The notes beneath the pieces were generated by a model. The model saw nothing but the letters and a program-made list of their open reading frames with translations, was not told the DNA's origin and ran no database searches. A stretch of DNA of 64,000 bases from NCBI RefSeq assembly GCF_014205255.1, contig NZ_JACHNE010000001.1, forward strand, positions 682,001 to 746,000, written 5' to 3'. Source of the DNA: Streptomyces caelestis (GTDB lineage: Bacteria > Actinomycetota > Actinomycetes > Streptomycetales > Streptomycetaceae). Each line of letters opens with the position of its first letter. Position 1 is the stretch's first letter. Of this stretch, positions 33,112-40,880 are shown one piece after another. The translations under genes were made by a program, and so were the position numbers.

Positions 33112-34098
33112 TCAGGCGGCGCTGCGGAGCCGTTCGATGTCGTCGAGGACCTCGGCGGCGGCGAGGGGACCGGCCGCACTGCTCCACACGTCTCCGTCGA
33201 CCACGTCGACATCGCCCGTCCTCACCGCCCGCAGGCGGGCGAAGGCCGGCTGCGCCTTGGCCGCCGCCAGGGCCTTCTCGCCGTCGGCGTTGAGGGTGGT
33301 GAGGTAGATGCGGTCGGCGTCGATCTCCCCCAGGTTCTCCAGGCTGAGCGGGTCGGTGTGCGGCTTGCCGGTGAAGGCCGCGGCGGGCGAGATCCGGTCG
33401 CCGGTCAGTTTCAGCAGACGACTGGGCATCAGCGCGGATGACAGGATCACCGGGCCGGTGGCCATCCAGCGGACGACGACCGCCGTTCCCGTGCCGTCGG
33501 CGGAGCGGCCGCCGGCGATGTCCTCGGCCCGCTGCTCGATGCCGGTGAGAAGCCGCTCCGCTGCGGCCTCCTTGCCGAGCGCGGCGGCGACGGTGCGGGT
33601 CTCGCTCTCCCAGTCACCGAAGCGGGCCGGCTCGGGCACCACCGTCGGCGCGATCGCCTTGAGCGCGTCGTACTGCTCCCGGGGCGTGCCGGAGGCGGCG
33701 AGGATGAGCTCGGGCCGGGCGGCGGCGACGGCTTCCAGGTTGGTCTCCGCGACGGTGCCGACGAGGGCGATGCCCGGCACCTTCTCGGCGAGGTAGGGCG
33801 ATACGGCATTACCCCCCCGACTGGACAGCGTGCCCACCGGTTCGACACCCAGGGCGAGGGTGCTGTCCAGTGCCGTGTCCCCCAGCGCGACCACCCGGCG
33901 GGGAGCGGCCGGGACCTCGACAGCGCCGTAGGCGGTGCGTACCGACACGGACGACGCCCTCCTGCCCTCCACGGCGGTCGGCCCGGGCGACCCAGTGGTG
34001 CAGGCGGTGAGCAGGGCAAGGGGGACCACGGCAACGGCGGCGGCGAAACGGCGACGCGGCAGCGTGGACGACGAAAACGAGGGCAACGAACGGCGCAT
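33112..34098 (-). CDS. Ferric-siderophore ABC transporter substrate-binding lipoprotein
   Basis: 328 residues. Signal peptide with PRRRF and hydrophobic AAAVAVVPLALL, lipobox LTAC (Cys33). Mature protein follows the FepB/BtuF cluster-A fold: RRVVALGDTALDSTLALGVE, PELILAASGTPREQYDALKA and IYLTTLNADGEKALAAAKAQ. It captures a ferric siderophore for the permease-ATPase encoded on the opposite strand. ATG 34098 is preceded by AGGGAG. An iron box lies between the divergent promoters. Individual siderophore unknown. Confidence 0.9.
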   Translation of the reverse strand: MRRSLPSFSSSTLPRRRFAAAVAVVPLALLTACTTGSPGPTAVEGRRASSVSVRTAYGAVEVPAAPRRVVALGDTALDSTLALGVEPVGTLSSRGGNAVSPYLAEKVPGIALVGTVAETNLEAVAAARPELILAASGTPREQYDALKAIAPTVVPEPARFGDWESETRTVAAALGKEAAAERLLTGIEQRAEDIAGGRSADGTGTAVVVRWMATGPVILSSALMPSRLLKLTGDRISPAAAFTGKPHTDPLSLENLGEIDADRIYLTTLNADGEKALAAAKAQPAFARLRAVRTGDVDVVDGDVWSSAAGPLAAAEVLDDIERLRSAA

Positions 34099-34134
34099 GG
34101 CGACTCCCTGCGAAATATACCTCTGAGACAGATG

Positions 34135-34153
34135 TACTGTTAGGGCAACCTAA
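34135..34153. promoter_or_regulatory. Iron box (DmdR/DtxR-type operator)
   Basis: TACTGTTAGGGCAACCTAA matches 14 of 19 positions of the actinobacterial iron-box consensus TTAGGTTAGGCTAACCTAA. It lies between the divergent binding-protein and permease genes and can control both, giving expression under iron limitation. Confidence 0.75.
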
Positions 34154-34197
34154 CCACACACGTCTCGCGGGGCGTGTCAGTCGTCGGAGGTCAGCCA

Positions 34198-35220
34198 GTG
34201 CTCGACGGGAACCAGAGGCGGACCGTCAGCGGCTCCGCTGCGGTGGGCCTCGCCGTGCCGGTCGCCCTGCTCGCTCTGACCGGCCTCGCATCCCTGCTGA
34301 TCGGCAGCGGCGAGGTGGGGCCGGTCCGCTCGTGGCGGGAGGTGGCCGGCGGTGCCGGGGACGCTGAGGCGGCGTTCGCCGTGTGGCACCTGCGCTGGCC
34401 CCGCACCGTCGTGGCGGTGGCCGTCGGCGCGGCGCTGGGCACGGCCGGGGCGGTGCTCCAGGCGGTCGCGCGCAATCCGCTCGCCGAGCCCGGCCTGCTC
34501 GGTGTCAGTGCCGGTGCCTCCACGGGCGTCGTGCTGGTGATCACGCTGGGCGGCAGCGTGGCCACACTGGGCCCGCACATCGCCGTGACCGGCGCCCTGC
34601 TCGGCTGCCTCGCCGCGGTCGGGGCGGCGCGGCTGCGGGGCGTCGGCGACGATCCGCTGCGGCTCGTCCTGGCCGGCGCCGCGCTCAGCGGACTGCTGGG
34701 GTCTTTCACCTCCGTGCTGCTGCTCGTCGATCAGCGCACCGCCGACGAGGTGCGGTTCTGGACGGTGGGAGGCGTCGCCGGACGCGATGTCGGCGAGCTG
34801 GCCGAGGTGACACCCGCCCTGCTGCTCGGCGGGCTGCTCGTGCTGCTCGTGGCGCGCCCGCTCGCCGCCCTGGCCCTCGGCGAGCAGGCGGCCGCCTCAC
34901 TGGGGCACCGGCCGGGCCGCACCCGCCTCACCGCCATCGTCGCCGTGGCACTGCTCGTGGGCGGCGCCACCGCGGTCGCCGGACCGATCGGCTTCGTCGG
35001 TCTCGTGGTGCCCTTCGCGGCACGGGCGCTGGTCGGTCCCGACCTGCGCCGGGTGCTTCTACCGTCGCTCCTGCTGGGGCCGGTCGTCGTGCTGGCCGCC
35101 GATGTCACCGCACGACTGCTGGTACGCCCCTACGAGATGCCCCTCGGCGTGGTCACCGCTGTGATCGGCGCCCCCGTACTCGTCGCCGTGGTGCGCTCCC
35201 GACGGGTGCCGGCGCTGTGA
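34198..35220 (+). CDS. FecCD-family ferric-siderophore permease, first subunit
   Basis: 340 residues from GTG 34198, chosen for GGAGGT six bases upstream; GTG 34174 is in frame but has no site. About ten TM segments. Family blocks are LRWPRTVVAVAVGAALGTAG, QAVARNPLAEPGLLGVSAGA, GPIGFVGLVVPFAARALVGPD and EMPLGVVTAVIGAPVLVAVV. Together with the next gene it forms the heterodimeric inner-membrane channel. Stop and next start overlap (GTGA). Confidence 0.92.
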   Translation: MLDGNQRRTVSGSAAVGLAVPVALLALTGLASLLIGSGEVGPVRSWREVAGGAGDAEAAFAVWHLRWPRTVVAVAVGAALGTAGAVLQAVARNPLAEPGLLGVSAGASTGVVLVITLGGSVATLGPHIAVTGALLGCLAAVGAARLRGVGDDPLRLVLAGAALSGLLGSFTSVLLLVDQRTADEVRFWTVGGVAGRDVGELAEVTPALLLGGLLVLLVARPLAALALGEQAAASLGHRPGRTRLTAIVAVALLVGGATAVAGPIGFVGLVVPFAARALVGPDLRRVLLPSLLLGPVVVLAADVTARLLVRPYEMPLGVVTAVIGAPVLVAVVRSRRVPAL

Positions 35221-36281
35221 CCGCGACCGCCGCGCCGCCCCCGGAGGCACCCCGAGGCACCCTGCTGCTGCGTGTCGGCGGTGCGTCAGCACTGCTGAAC
35301 CTGCGGGAGGTTGCCGGGTTCGCCGTACTCGCCGGTGCGCTGCTCCTCGCCGTCACCACCGCCCTCGCTGTCGGCACCGTACCCATGGGGCCGCTGCGCT
35401 CACTGCCCGCGCTGGCCGGTGCCGGCGACCCGGCCGACGTACTCGTCGTGCAACGGCTGCGAGCGCCACGGCTGGTCGCCGGACTGCTCGTCGGCGCCGC
35501 CCTCGGCGTCTCCGGCTGCCTGATGCAGACCCTTGCGCGCAACCGGCTCGCCACCCCGGGCACCGTGGGCATCGACGACGGCGCCACCGCCTTCGCGGTC
35601 GCCTCCGTCGTGGGCGCGTCCACCTCGCTCGCCCCCTCCGCGATGGCCCTCGCCGGAGCCGCCACCGCCGCGGCACTGACCCTCGGCCTCGCGGGCGGAG
35701 CGGGCACCTCCGGCTACCGCTTCGTCATCGTCGGACTCGGCGTGGGCGCGGTACTCGGCGCGGTCACCAGCCTGCTGCTGGTCCGCGCGCCGATCGACGC
35801 CGCCAACGCCGCGTTCCCCTGGGCGGTGGGCACACTCAACGCACGCCCCACCACACCCGTGGCATTGCTCGGACTCGGCCTCGCGGCATGTCTGCCGCTC
35901 GCTCTGCTGGCCGGACGACGGCTGACGGTGCTGCTCCTGACCGACAAGGTGGCGGCCGGTCTCGGCGTGCGGGTACGCGCGGTGCGGCTCGCCGCCCTCG
36001 CGCTCGCCGTCGTGTGCGCCGGCCTCGCGGTCGCCGTCGGGGGGCCGCTCGGCATGGTCGCCCTGCTCGCGCCCGAGACCGCCCGCCGCGTCTGCGGCCC
36101 GCACGGCGTTCCCGTGCTCGGCAGCGCACTGGCGGGAGCGGCGCTCGTCCTCCTCGCCGACACCGCCGGACGCACCGTCACCACACCCGTCGAGGTGCCG
36201 GCCGGGCTCGTCACCGCGGTGGTCGGCAGCCCGTACCTGATCTGGCTTTTGCTCAGCTCACACCCACGGAGGCTGCCATGA
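35217..36281 (+). CDS. FecCD-family ferric-siderophore permease, second subunit
   Basis: 354 residues from GTG 35217 overlapping the previous stop. About ten TM segments; blocks VQRLRAPRLVAGLLVGAALG, QTLARNRLATPGTVGIDDGA, GGPLGMVALLAPETARRVCG and EVPAGLVTAVVGSPYLIWLL. The NPLA motif of the partner is NRLA here and the GPIAF motif is GPLGM, small departures seen in divergent family members. The stop overlaps the ATPase start (ATGA). Confidence 0.92.
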   Translation: MTATAAPPPEAPRGTLLLRVGGASALLNLREVAGFAVLAGALLLAVTTALAVGTVPMGPLRSLPALAGAGDPADVLVVQRLRAPRLVAGLLVGAALGVSGCLMQTLARNRLATPGTVGIDDGATAFAVASVVGASTSLAPSAMALAGAATAAALTLGLAGGAGTSGYRFVIVGLGVGAVLGAVTSLLLVRAPIDAANAAFPWAVGTLNARPTTPVALLGLGLAACLPLALLAGRRLTVLLLTDKVAAGLGVRVRAVRLAALALAVVCAGLAVAVGGPLGMVALLAPETARRVCGPHGVPVLGSALAGAALVLLADTAGRTVTTPVEVPAGLVTAVVGSPYLIWLLLSSHPRRLP

Positions 36282-37132
36282 CCCACCCCACCACCGCCCC
36301 GTCGACGGAGGCCGCCCCTCCGCCGCCGACGGAGGACGCGGCCGTCCCGTCGGCCGTACTTCGCGCCGACGACCTCACGCTCGCGCACGGGCAGTCGATC
36401 GCTGTGGACACCGTACGGCTCGCTCCCCCACCGGGCCGCCTGACCGCCGTGGTCGGCCCGAACGGCTGCGGCAAGAGCACGCTCCTGGCGGGGCTGAGCC
36501 GACTGCACCGCCCCAAGGGCGGCAGCGTCCTGCTCGACGGCCGGATCCTGGCCCGGCTGCCCGTCCGGGAGGCCGCCCGCCGCATCGGCCTGCTCCCCCA
36601 GTCCGCCCAGGCCCCGGACGGACTGACCGTCGCCGATCTGGTCCGGTTCGGCCGGCAGCCACACCAGGGCTTGCTGCGGCAATGGTCGCCACGGGACCAG
36701 CAGGCCGTGGACCGGGCGCTCGCCGCGACCAGCATGACGGCACTGGCCGACCGCCCCCTGGAAACCCTGTCGGGCGGACAGCGGCAACGCGCCTGGATCG
36801 CCATGACGGTGGCTCAGGAGACGCCGGTACTGCTGCTGGACGAGCCGACGTCCGCGCTCGACCTGGGCCACCAGATCGAAGTCTTCGAACTGCTACGGGA
36901 ACTGACCACCGTCGGCCGCACGGTCGTGGTCGTCGTGCACGACCTCGTCCTGGCGTGCCGCTACGCCGACCACCTCGTCGCCATGCAGGCCGGCCGGGTG
37001 GTCGCCGAGGGCACCCCGCACGAGACTGTCACGCCCGAGCTGATCCGCCGTCTCTACGGCGTGGAAGCGGACGTGCTGCGCGACCCGGAGACCGACGGCC
37101 CGTTGGTCGTCCCCCGAGGGCTCGCCCGATGA
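36278..37132 (+). CDS. Ferric-siderophore ABC transporter ATP-binding protein (FepC/FhuC-like)
   Basis: 284 residues. An about 25-residue Pro/Thr/Glu-rich N-terminal extension, then Walker A GPNGCGKST, Q-loop LPQSAQAPDGLTV, signature LSGGQRQRAWIAM, Walker B VLLLDEPTSALDLGHQ and switch His VVVHDLVLA, all in the FhuC pattern. It powers the permease pair upstream. The 3' 79 bp overlap the end of the convergent MarR gene. Confidence 0.92.
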   Translation: MTHPTTAPSTEAAPPPPTEDAAVPSAVLRADDLTLAHGQSIAVDTVRLAPPPGRLTAVVGPNGCGKSTLLAGLSRLHRPKGGSVLLDGRILARLPVREAARRIGLLPQSAQAPDGLTVADLVRFGRQPHQGLLRQWSPRDQQAVDRALAATSMTALADRPLETLSGGQRQRAWIAMTVAQETPVLLLDEPTSALDLGHQIEVFELLRELTTVGRTVVVVVHDLVLACRYADHLVAMQAGRVVAEGTPHETVTPELIRRLYGVEADVLRDPETDGPLVVPRGLAR

Positions 37133-37638
37133 GCGGTGTCACCCCGGTCGGCATCCTCGCCCTCTGCCTCCGGGTCGGCCTCCTCGAGGGCGTCCAGCAG
37201 CCGGCGCAGTGCGGGCATCGCCCGGTCAAGTGCCCGGCGGTCGGCCTCGTCCAGGCTCAGCAGCGCCGCCGACAGCACCTCGTCACCGGCCGCGACCCAG
37301 GCGGCAAGACGGTCCACCGCCTCCTCGGTCAGGTACAGCCGCGCGGCCCGCCGGTCCGAACGGTCACGGTCCCGCCTCAGCAGCCCCGCACGGACGAGCT
37401 CGCCCACGATGGTCGACACCGTGTTCGGCACCAACTGGAGTCGCTCGGCCACGGCTCGCGGCCCGATCCCCGGATGCGCCTCGACCGTGCGGAGCACCTC
37501 GACCTGCGCATCGGGCAGCCGCTCCGCCGAAGCCTGCCGGCGCACGGCACGGCGCGCGACCCGCGACACGGCCCCGAGCAACGGCAACTGCCGAACGAGC
37601 CCCAGCACCTCCGCATACTCCCGCTCAGGACCGGTCAC
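37054..37638 (-). CDS. MarR-family regulator overlapping the siderophore ATPase
   Basis: 194 residues if started at GTG 37638 (TGPEREYAEVLGLVRQLPLL). Winged helix: LPDAQVEVLRTVEAHPGIGP, RAVAERLQLVPNTVSTIVGE and the wing RRDRDRSDRRAARLYLTEEA. The C-terminal about 26 codons are antisense to the ABC ATPase and look low in information, so the ancestral stop may have been lost and the gene extended. No good ribosome-binding site is visible and the start is uncertain. It is divergent from the DUF2218 gene 66 bp away and may control it or the importer. Confidence 0.78.
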   Translation of the reverse strand: MTGPEREYAEVLGLVRQLPLLGAVSRVARRAVRRQASAERLPDAQVEVLRTVEAHPGIGPRAVAERLQLVPNTVSTIVGELVRAGLLRRDRDRSDRRAARLYLTEEAVDRLAAWVAAGDEVLSAALLSLDEADRRALDRAMPALRRLLDALEEADPEAEGEDADRGDTAHRASPRGTTNGPSVSGSRSTSASTP

Positions 37639-37703
37639 CGCACCACCGAACGGCCAGGTCTCGACGCAGCGGCACCAGGACACCAACGAACAGGAAGAAC
37701 GAC

Positions 37704-38186
37704 ATGACAACGCACGAAACGACTCTACGGTCCCACGCCGACGTTCCCACAGCGCGGGCCGAGCGGTGGCGCAAGCAGCTCGCCTCCCACCTCGGCCGCA
37801 AGTGCGAGGTGGTACGCGACGGCGACACGATCACGCTCCTGCTCGCCGGCGGCTCCTGCGCCATGACCTACGACGCCACGACCCTGCGCCTGGACGCCGG
37901 CGGGCCCGACCAGGACACCCTGGCCCAGGTTCAGCACGTCATCGGCGTGCACCTCGAACGGTTCGCCTCCGAGGAGGGACTGCGCGTCGCCTGGCACCGC
38001 GCCGAGACCGCCCTGCGTTCGTACACAGGGGACCCCACCCGGCGGGCGAACGCCGCGATCCCGGGGCTCCATCGACAGGTCGCGGGAGGCGAAGAAGGTC
38101 CGGTTGGCCTCGCCCACCGTCTCCAGCTCACGGCACAGCAACTCGCGGCGCACCGCCCAAACGGCGAAGACACAGGACAGCGATGA
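37704..38186 (+). CDS. DUF2218-domain protein with an unusual C-terminal tail
   Basis: 160 residues from ATG 37704 (AGGAAG upstream). The first about 100 residues are DUF2218: TARAERWRKQLASHLGRKCE, GGSCAMTYDATTLRLDAGG and HLERFASEEGLRVAWHRAET. DUF2218 genes are often found beside siderophore or iron genes; function unknown. After WHRAET the sequence departs from the family and appears to run through unrelated DNA to the stop at 38186. On the opposite strand 38090-38153 encodes RRELLCRELETVGEANRTFF, which looks like the start of another lost gene, so the tail may have been acquired by rearrangement. Confidence 0.72.
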   Translation: MTTHETTLRSHADVPTARAERWRKQLASHLGRKCEVVRDGDTITLLLAGGSCAMTYDATTLRLDAGGPDQDTLAQVQHVIGVHLERFASEEGLRVAWHRAETALRSYTGDPTRRANAAIPGLHRQVAGGEEGPVGLAHRLQLTAQQLAAHRPNGEDTGQR

Positions 38187-38287
38187 CCGCCCTGCGATCG
38201 GGAGTCACCTGGCAAGGTCTGGTTCGCCGCGGACCTGCTGAGGCCGAGCGAGGGCGGGGTACGACACCGCACCCCGCTCCTGACGCG

Positions 38288-39256
38288 TCAAACCGCCTGC
38301 CCGGCCCCAGCCGCCTCCTGCTTCTTCGAAGCCCGCAGGCTGGTGATCGTGGTGACGGCCAGGACGAGCACGATGAAGGTCAGTGAGAAGGGGATGCTGA
38401 TCTCGGGCACGTGGACGCCCGACTCGTGCAGGGCGTGCAGCACCAGCTTCACACCGATGAAGCCCAGGATGATCGACAGGCCGTAGGAGAGGTGGACGAG
38501 CTTCTTCAGCAGGCCGCCGATGAGGAAGTACAGCTGGCGCAGGCCCATCAGGGCGAAGGCGTTCGCGGTGAACACGATGTACGGGTCCTGCGTCAGCCCG
38601 TAGATCGCGGGGATGGAGTCGAGGGCGAACAGCACGTCGGTGGAGCCGATCGCGAGCATCACGACCAGCATCGGAGTCATGATCCGCTTGCCGTTCTCGG
38701 TGATGAACAGCTTCGTGCCGTGATAACGGTCGGCCACCCCGAAGCGCTGCTCCGCCATCTTCAGCAGCTTGTTCTCCTGGTACTCCTCCTCGTGGTCCTG
38801 CTTGCGGGCGTCCTGGATCAGCTTCCAGGCGGTCCAGACGAGGAAGGCTCCGAAGATGTAGAACACCCAGGAGAAGGCGGTGATGATCGCCGCGCCGGCC
38901 GCGATGAAGACGGCCCGCAGCACCAGGGCCATCAGGACGCCGACCATCAGCACCCGCTGCTGGTACTGCGAGGGCACCGCGAACTTCCCCATGATCAGGA
39001 CGAACACGAAGAGGTTGTCGACGCTCAGCGACTTCTCGGTGATGTACCCGGCGAAGAACTCACCCGTGGGCCCGCTCCCAGCGAAGTACCACACCCCCAG
39101 TCCGAACAACACGGCCAGGACGACCCACACCACCGTCCACGTACCGGCCTCCCTGACGGACACGTCATGGGGCTTGCGGCCGACCAAGAAGTCGACGGCC
39201 ACCAGCACGCACAGAGCTGCCACAGTCAGCAGCCAGACGGCAAGGGAGACGTTCAC
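38288..39256 (-). CDS. TerC-family integral membrane protein
   Basis: 322 residues from GTG 39256 (GGAG five bases upstream). Nine or so TM segments; signature blocks ITEKSLSVDNLFVFVLIMGK and IGSTDVLFALDSIPAIYGLT contain the conserved acidic residues thought to bind metal. TerC/Alx proteins act in manganese export, tellurite resistance or metal loading of exported proteins. It stands alone, without other ter genes. No recognisable yybP-ykoY riboswitch was found in the 160 bp upstream. A copy of the dispersed element lies about 160 bp upstream. Confidence 0.9.
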   Translation of the reverse strand: MNVSLAVWLLTVAALCVLVAVDFLVGRKPHDVSVREAGTWTVVWVVLAVLFGLGVWYFAGSGPTGEFFAGYITEKSLSVDNLFVFVLIMGKFAVPSQYQQRVLMVGVLMALVLRAVFIAAGAAIITAFSWVFYIFGAFLVWTAWKLIQDARKQDHEEEYQENKLLKMAEQRFGVADRYHGTKLFITENGKRIMTPMLVVMLAIGSTDVLFALDSIPAIYGLTQDPYIVFTANAFALMGLRQLYFLIGGLLKKLVHLSYGLSIILGFIGVKLVLHALHESGVHVPEISIPFSLTFIVLVLAVTTITSLRASKKQEAAGAGQAV

Positions 39257-39413
39257 TGGTACTCCGGGTGCAGGTGGAAAGAGGGGACGAGAAGCAGCGA
39301 GGGCGCGACGATCAGGGCGAACGCTTGGAACGCGCGGGAGTACAGGAATCCCCGGGGTCCGGCATGGTGGCTCCATCCTCGTGACGGCATGGAGGATGGT
39401 GGCGGAAGGCGGC

Positions 39414-39466
39414 CAGGCACCTCAACGTAACTAATGCACGAGTGTGGCGCACGTCACAACAAGACA
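39414..39466. repeat. Dispersed regulatory element, copy 4
   Basis: GGCACCTCAACGTAACTAATG followed after six bases by the near-perfect dyad TGTGGC-GCAC-GTCACA. It matches copies 2 and 3 at 9.4 and 9.9 kb but lacks the left palindrome. The terC gene (start 39256) lies on its left and a decayed carbonic anhydrase (39.84 kb) on its right, as copy 3 precedes the intact carbonic anhydrase. Confidence 0.6.
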
Positions 39467-39839
39467 TCGATACGCCTCTGCTGGAGAGCGCCGAGCCACT
39501 GTTGTCGGCACATCACCTCGACAGCAGCGCTTGGCGCACCGGAGCGCGTTCCGGCTGACGTTGTCGCACCCACTCGACCGACTCCACCCGGACATGCGCA
39601 TCCCGGCAGACAGTGCGGTGGAATCGGGCCATCCGTGCCGCTTCTGGACGCCAAGGCCCCCGAGAATTGGACGAGTCTGGTGCGGGAGTCGGCCAAGATG
39701 AGGCTCCGCGTCGACGAGTCCCTCACCCTCTCGTCGCGGCCCGCGCGGACCTCGACTGGACCCTGCCACTACTGCGGGCCGGCGAAGGGCGTCTCGCCCA
39801 CCACGACCCCCAGTCCCTGACTCGCCCTGGCCGGCTTTC

Positions 39840-39985
39840 GCAGAAACGTGCACGGCAACAAGCGCTGGGTGAAGGGGATTTACAGCGCCCCGACCGGGAC
39901 CCGGTGCCGCGAGTTCGTCACCCAGGAGCAGGACCCCGGCGGGGACGCGTCATCACCCTGCCCGGGCCCGCTTCTGCCCGGCACC
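39840..39985 (+). pseudogene. Decayed copy of the beta-carbonic anhydrase gene
   Basis: Alternating between two frames, the plus strand reads VHGNKRW, GEGDLQRPDRDP, REFVTQEQDPG and RVITLPGPASARHR. These line up in order with MDGNKRWQEGDLKHPDRDPG, RREFVAAEQDPF and GVILSCIDSRV of the intact enzyme at 10.2 kb. At least two frameshifts and loss of the catalytic Cys make it dead. The signal-peptide region before it and everything after about 39985 are not recognisable. Confidence 0.75.
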
Positions 39986-40360
39986 GGCGGTCACCCCTCG
40001 TCACGGACGGGCGGCGCGTGGCTGCGGCCCTGGTACTGCTCGCCCCTGAACCCGCCTGTGGTGCGTTGCAAGGGCCTCAGTCCTTATTCACCCGATCTAT
40101 CGGACCTTTCGCATCCTGTATCTCGGCTGCTTGATCCTGGGGCTTGAACGCGTCATCTGCTGTGATCGCGGGTTTTGTGTCGAGCCTCTAGACAGACCCT
40201 GCACTGAAGTCCCTTAATAGGTCCGATGTCACTACGGCGAAGCACACGCCGTGCGGGTGGTCTCTGTCCTGCTCGCCGCCTGAGGGTGACTAGCCGCTCC
40301 GTTCAGCCCGGTTGCCGAGCCGCAGCGCCGGGCGTTGTCCCGCGAAGAGTTAGGAACACG

Positions 40361-40640
40361 GTGTCAGAGCCGATCAGCCGCCGAAGGTTCACTCGTCGGC
40401 ACGGCGGTCCGCCGAGGGCGGGCTTCTCCCTCCGTCCGTGCCTTCTCCATGCAGGAGCTCCTGATGCCCGGCGCGCCCTCATGCTTGCGCCGGTCGCCGT
40501 TCCGAGTTGTCCCACTGCTCATCACCGGATCGCGCGCCCAGGCAGCTCCGTCATCGTGACCAACGCATCCCGGTTTCACCGACAGCTCCGACGGCTACCG
40601 CGCCTGGCCTTGCGGCTTCCGACCCGCCCTCGATCGGTAA
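40361..40640 (+). pseudogene. Possible decayed gene with Tat-like signal start
   Basis: A GTG at 40361 opens MSEPISRRRFTRRHGG, a twin-arginine-like N-terminus, but a hydrophobic core is missing in this frame. Fragments in other frames (PSVRAFSMQELLMPGAPS; RVVPLLITGSRAQAAPSS) look like pieces of a signal peptide ending in AQA. A frameshifted exported protein is the best guess; family unknown. The wider gap 39986-40880 otherwise shows only degenerate sequence and no intact gene. Confidence 0.35.
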
Positions 40641-40880
40641 CACGTCCCGCGACGCGCCCCTCTTCCAGGCGAGCGCCGAGTCGATTGCGCCTCCCACGAC
40701 AGCCTGGTCGCCAACCGTGGGCGGTCACCTTCCGCTTGGCACCCGCCCGGCCGGCAGGTTCCAGCGGAGCACCCTTTCACAGCCACTTCGACCATCCGTG
40801 TGTGCCCCGGCGCCCAGGCCGTGACTGCCATCTGGGGCGTTGTCACCGCAATCAATGCCATCGATCCACAGGAGTGGGCC

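Noticed and set aside
37725..38153. Minus-strand frame RRELLCRELETVGEANRTFF as a gene
   Set aside because: Only the first about 25 residues look protein-like; the rest is antisense to the DUF2218 domain. Mentioned under that gene as a possible remnant.
39257..39413. yybP-ykoY-type manganese riboswitch before terC
   Set aside because: TerC-family genes can carry one, but none of its conserved loops could be recognised by eye. A covariance-model search would decide.
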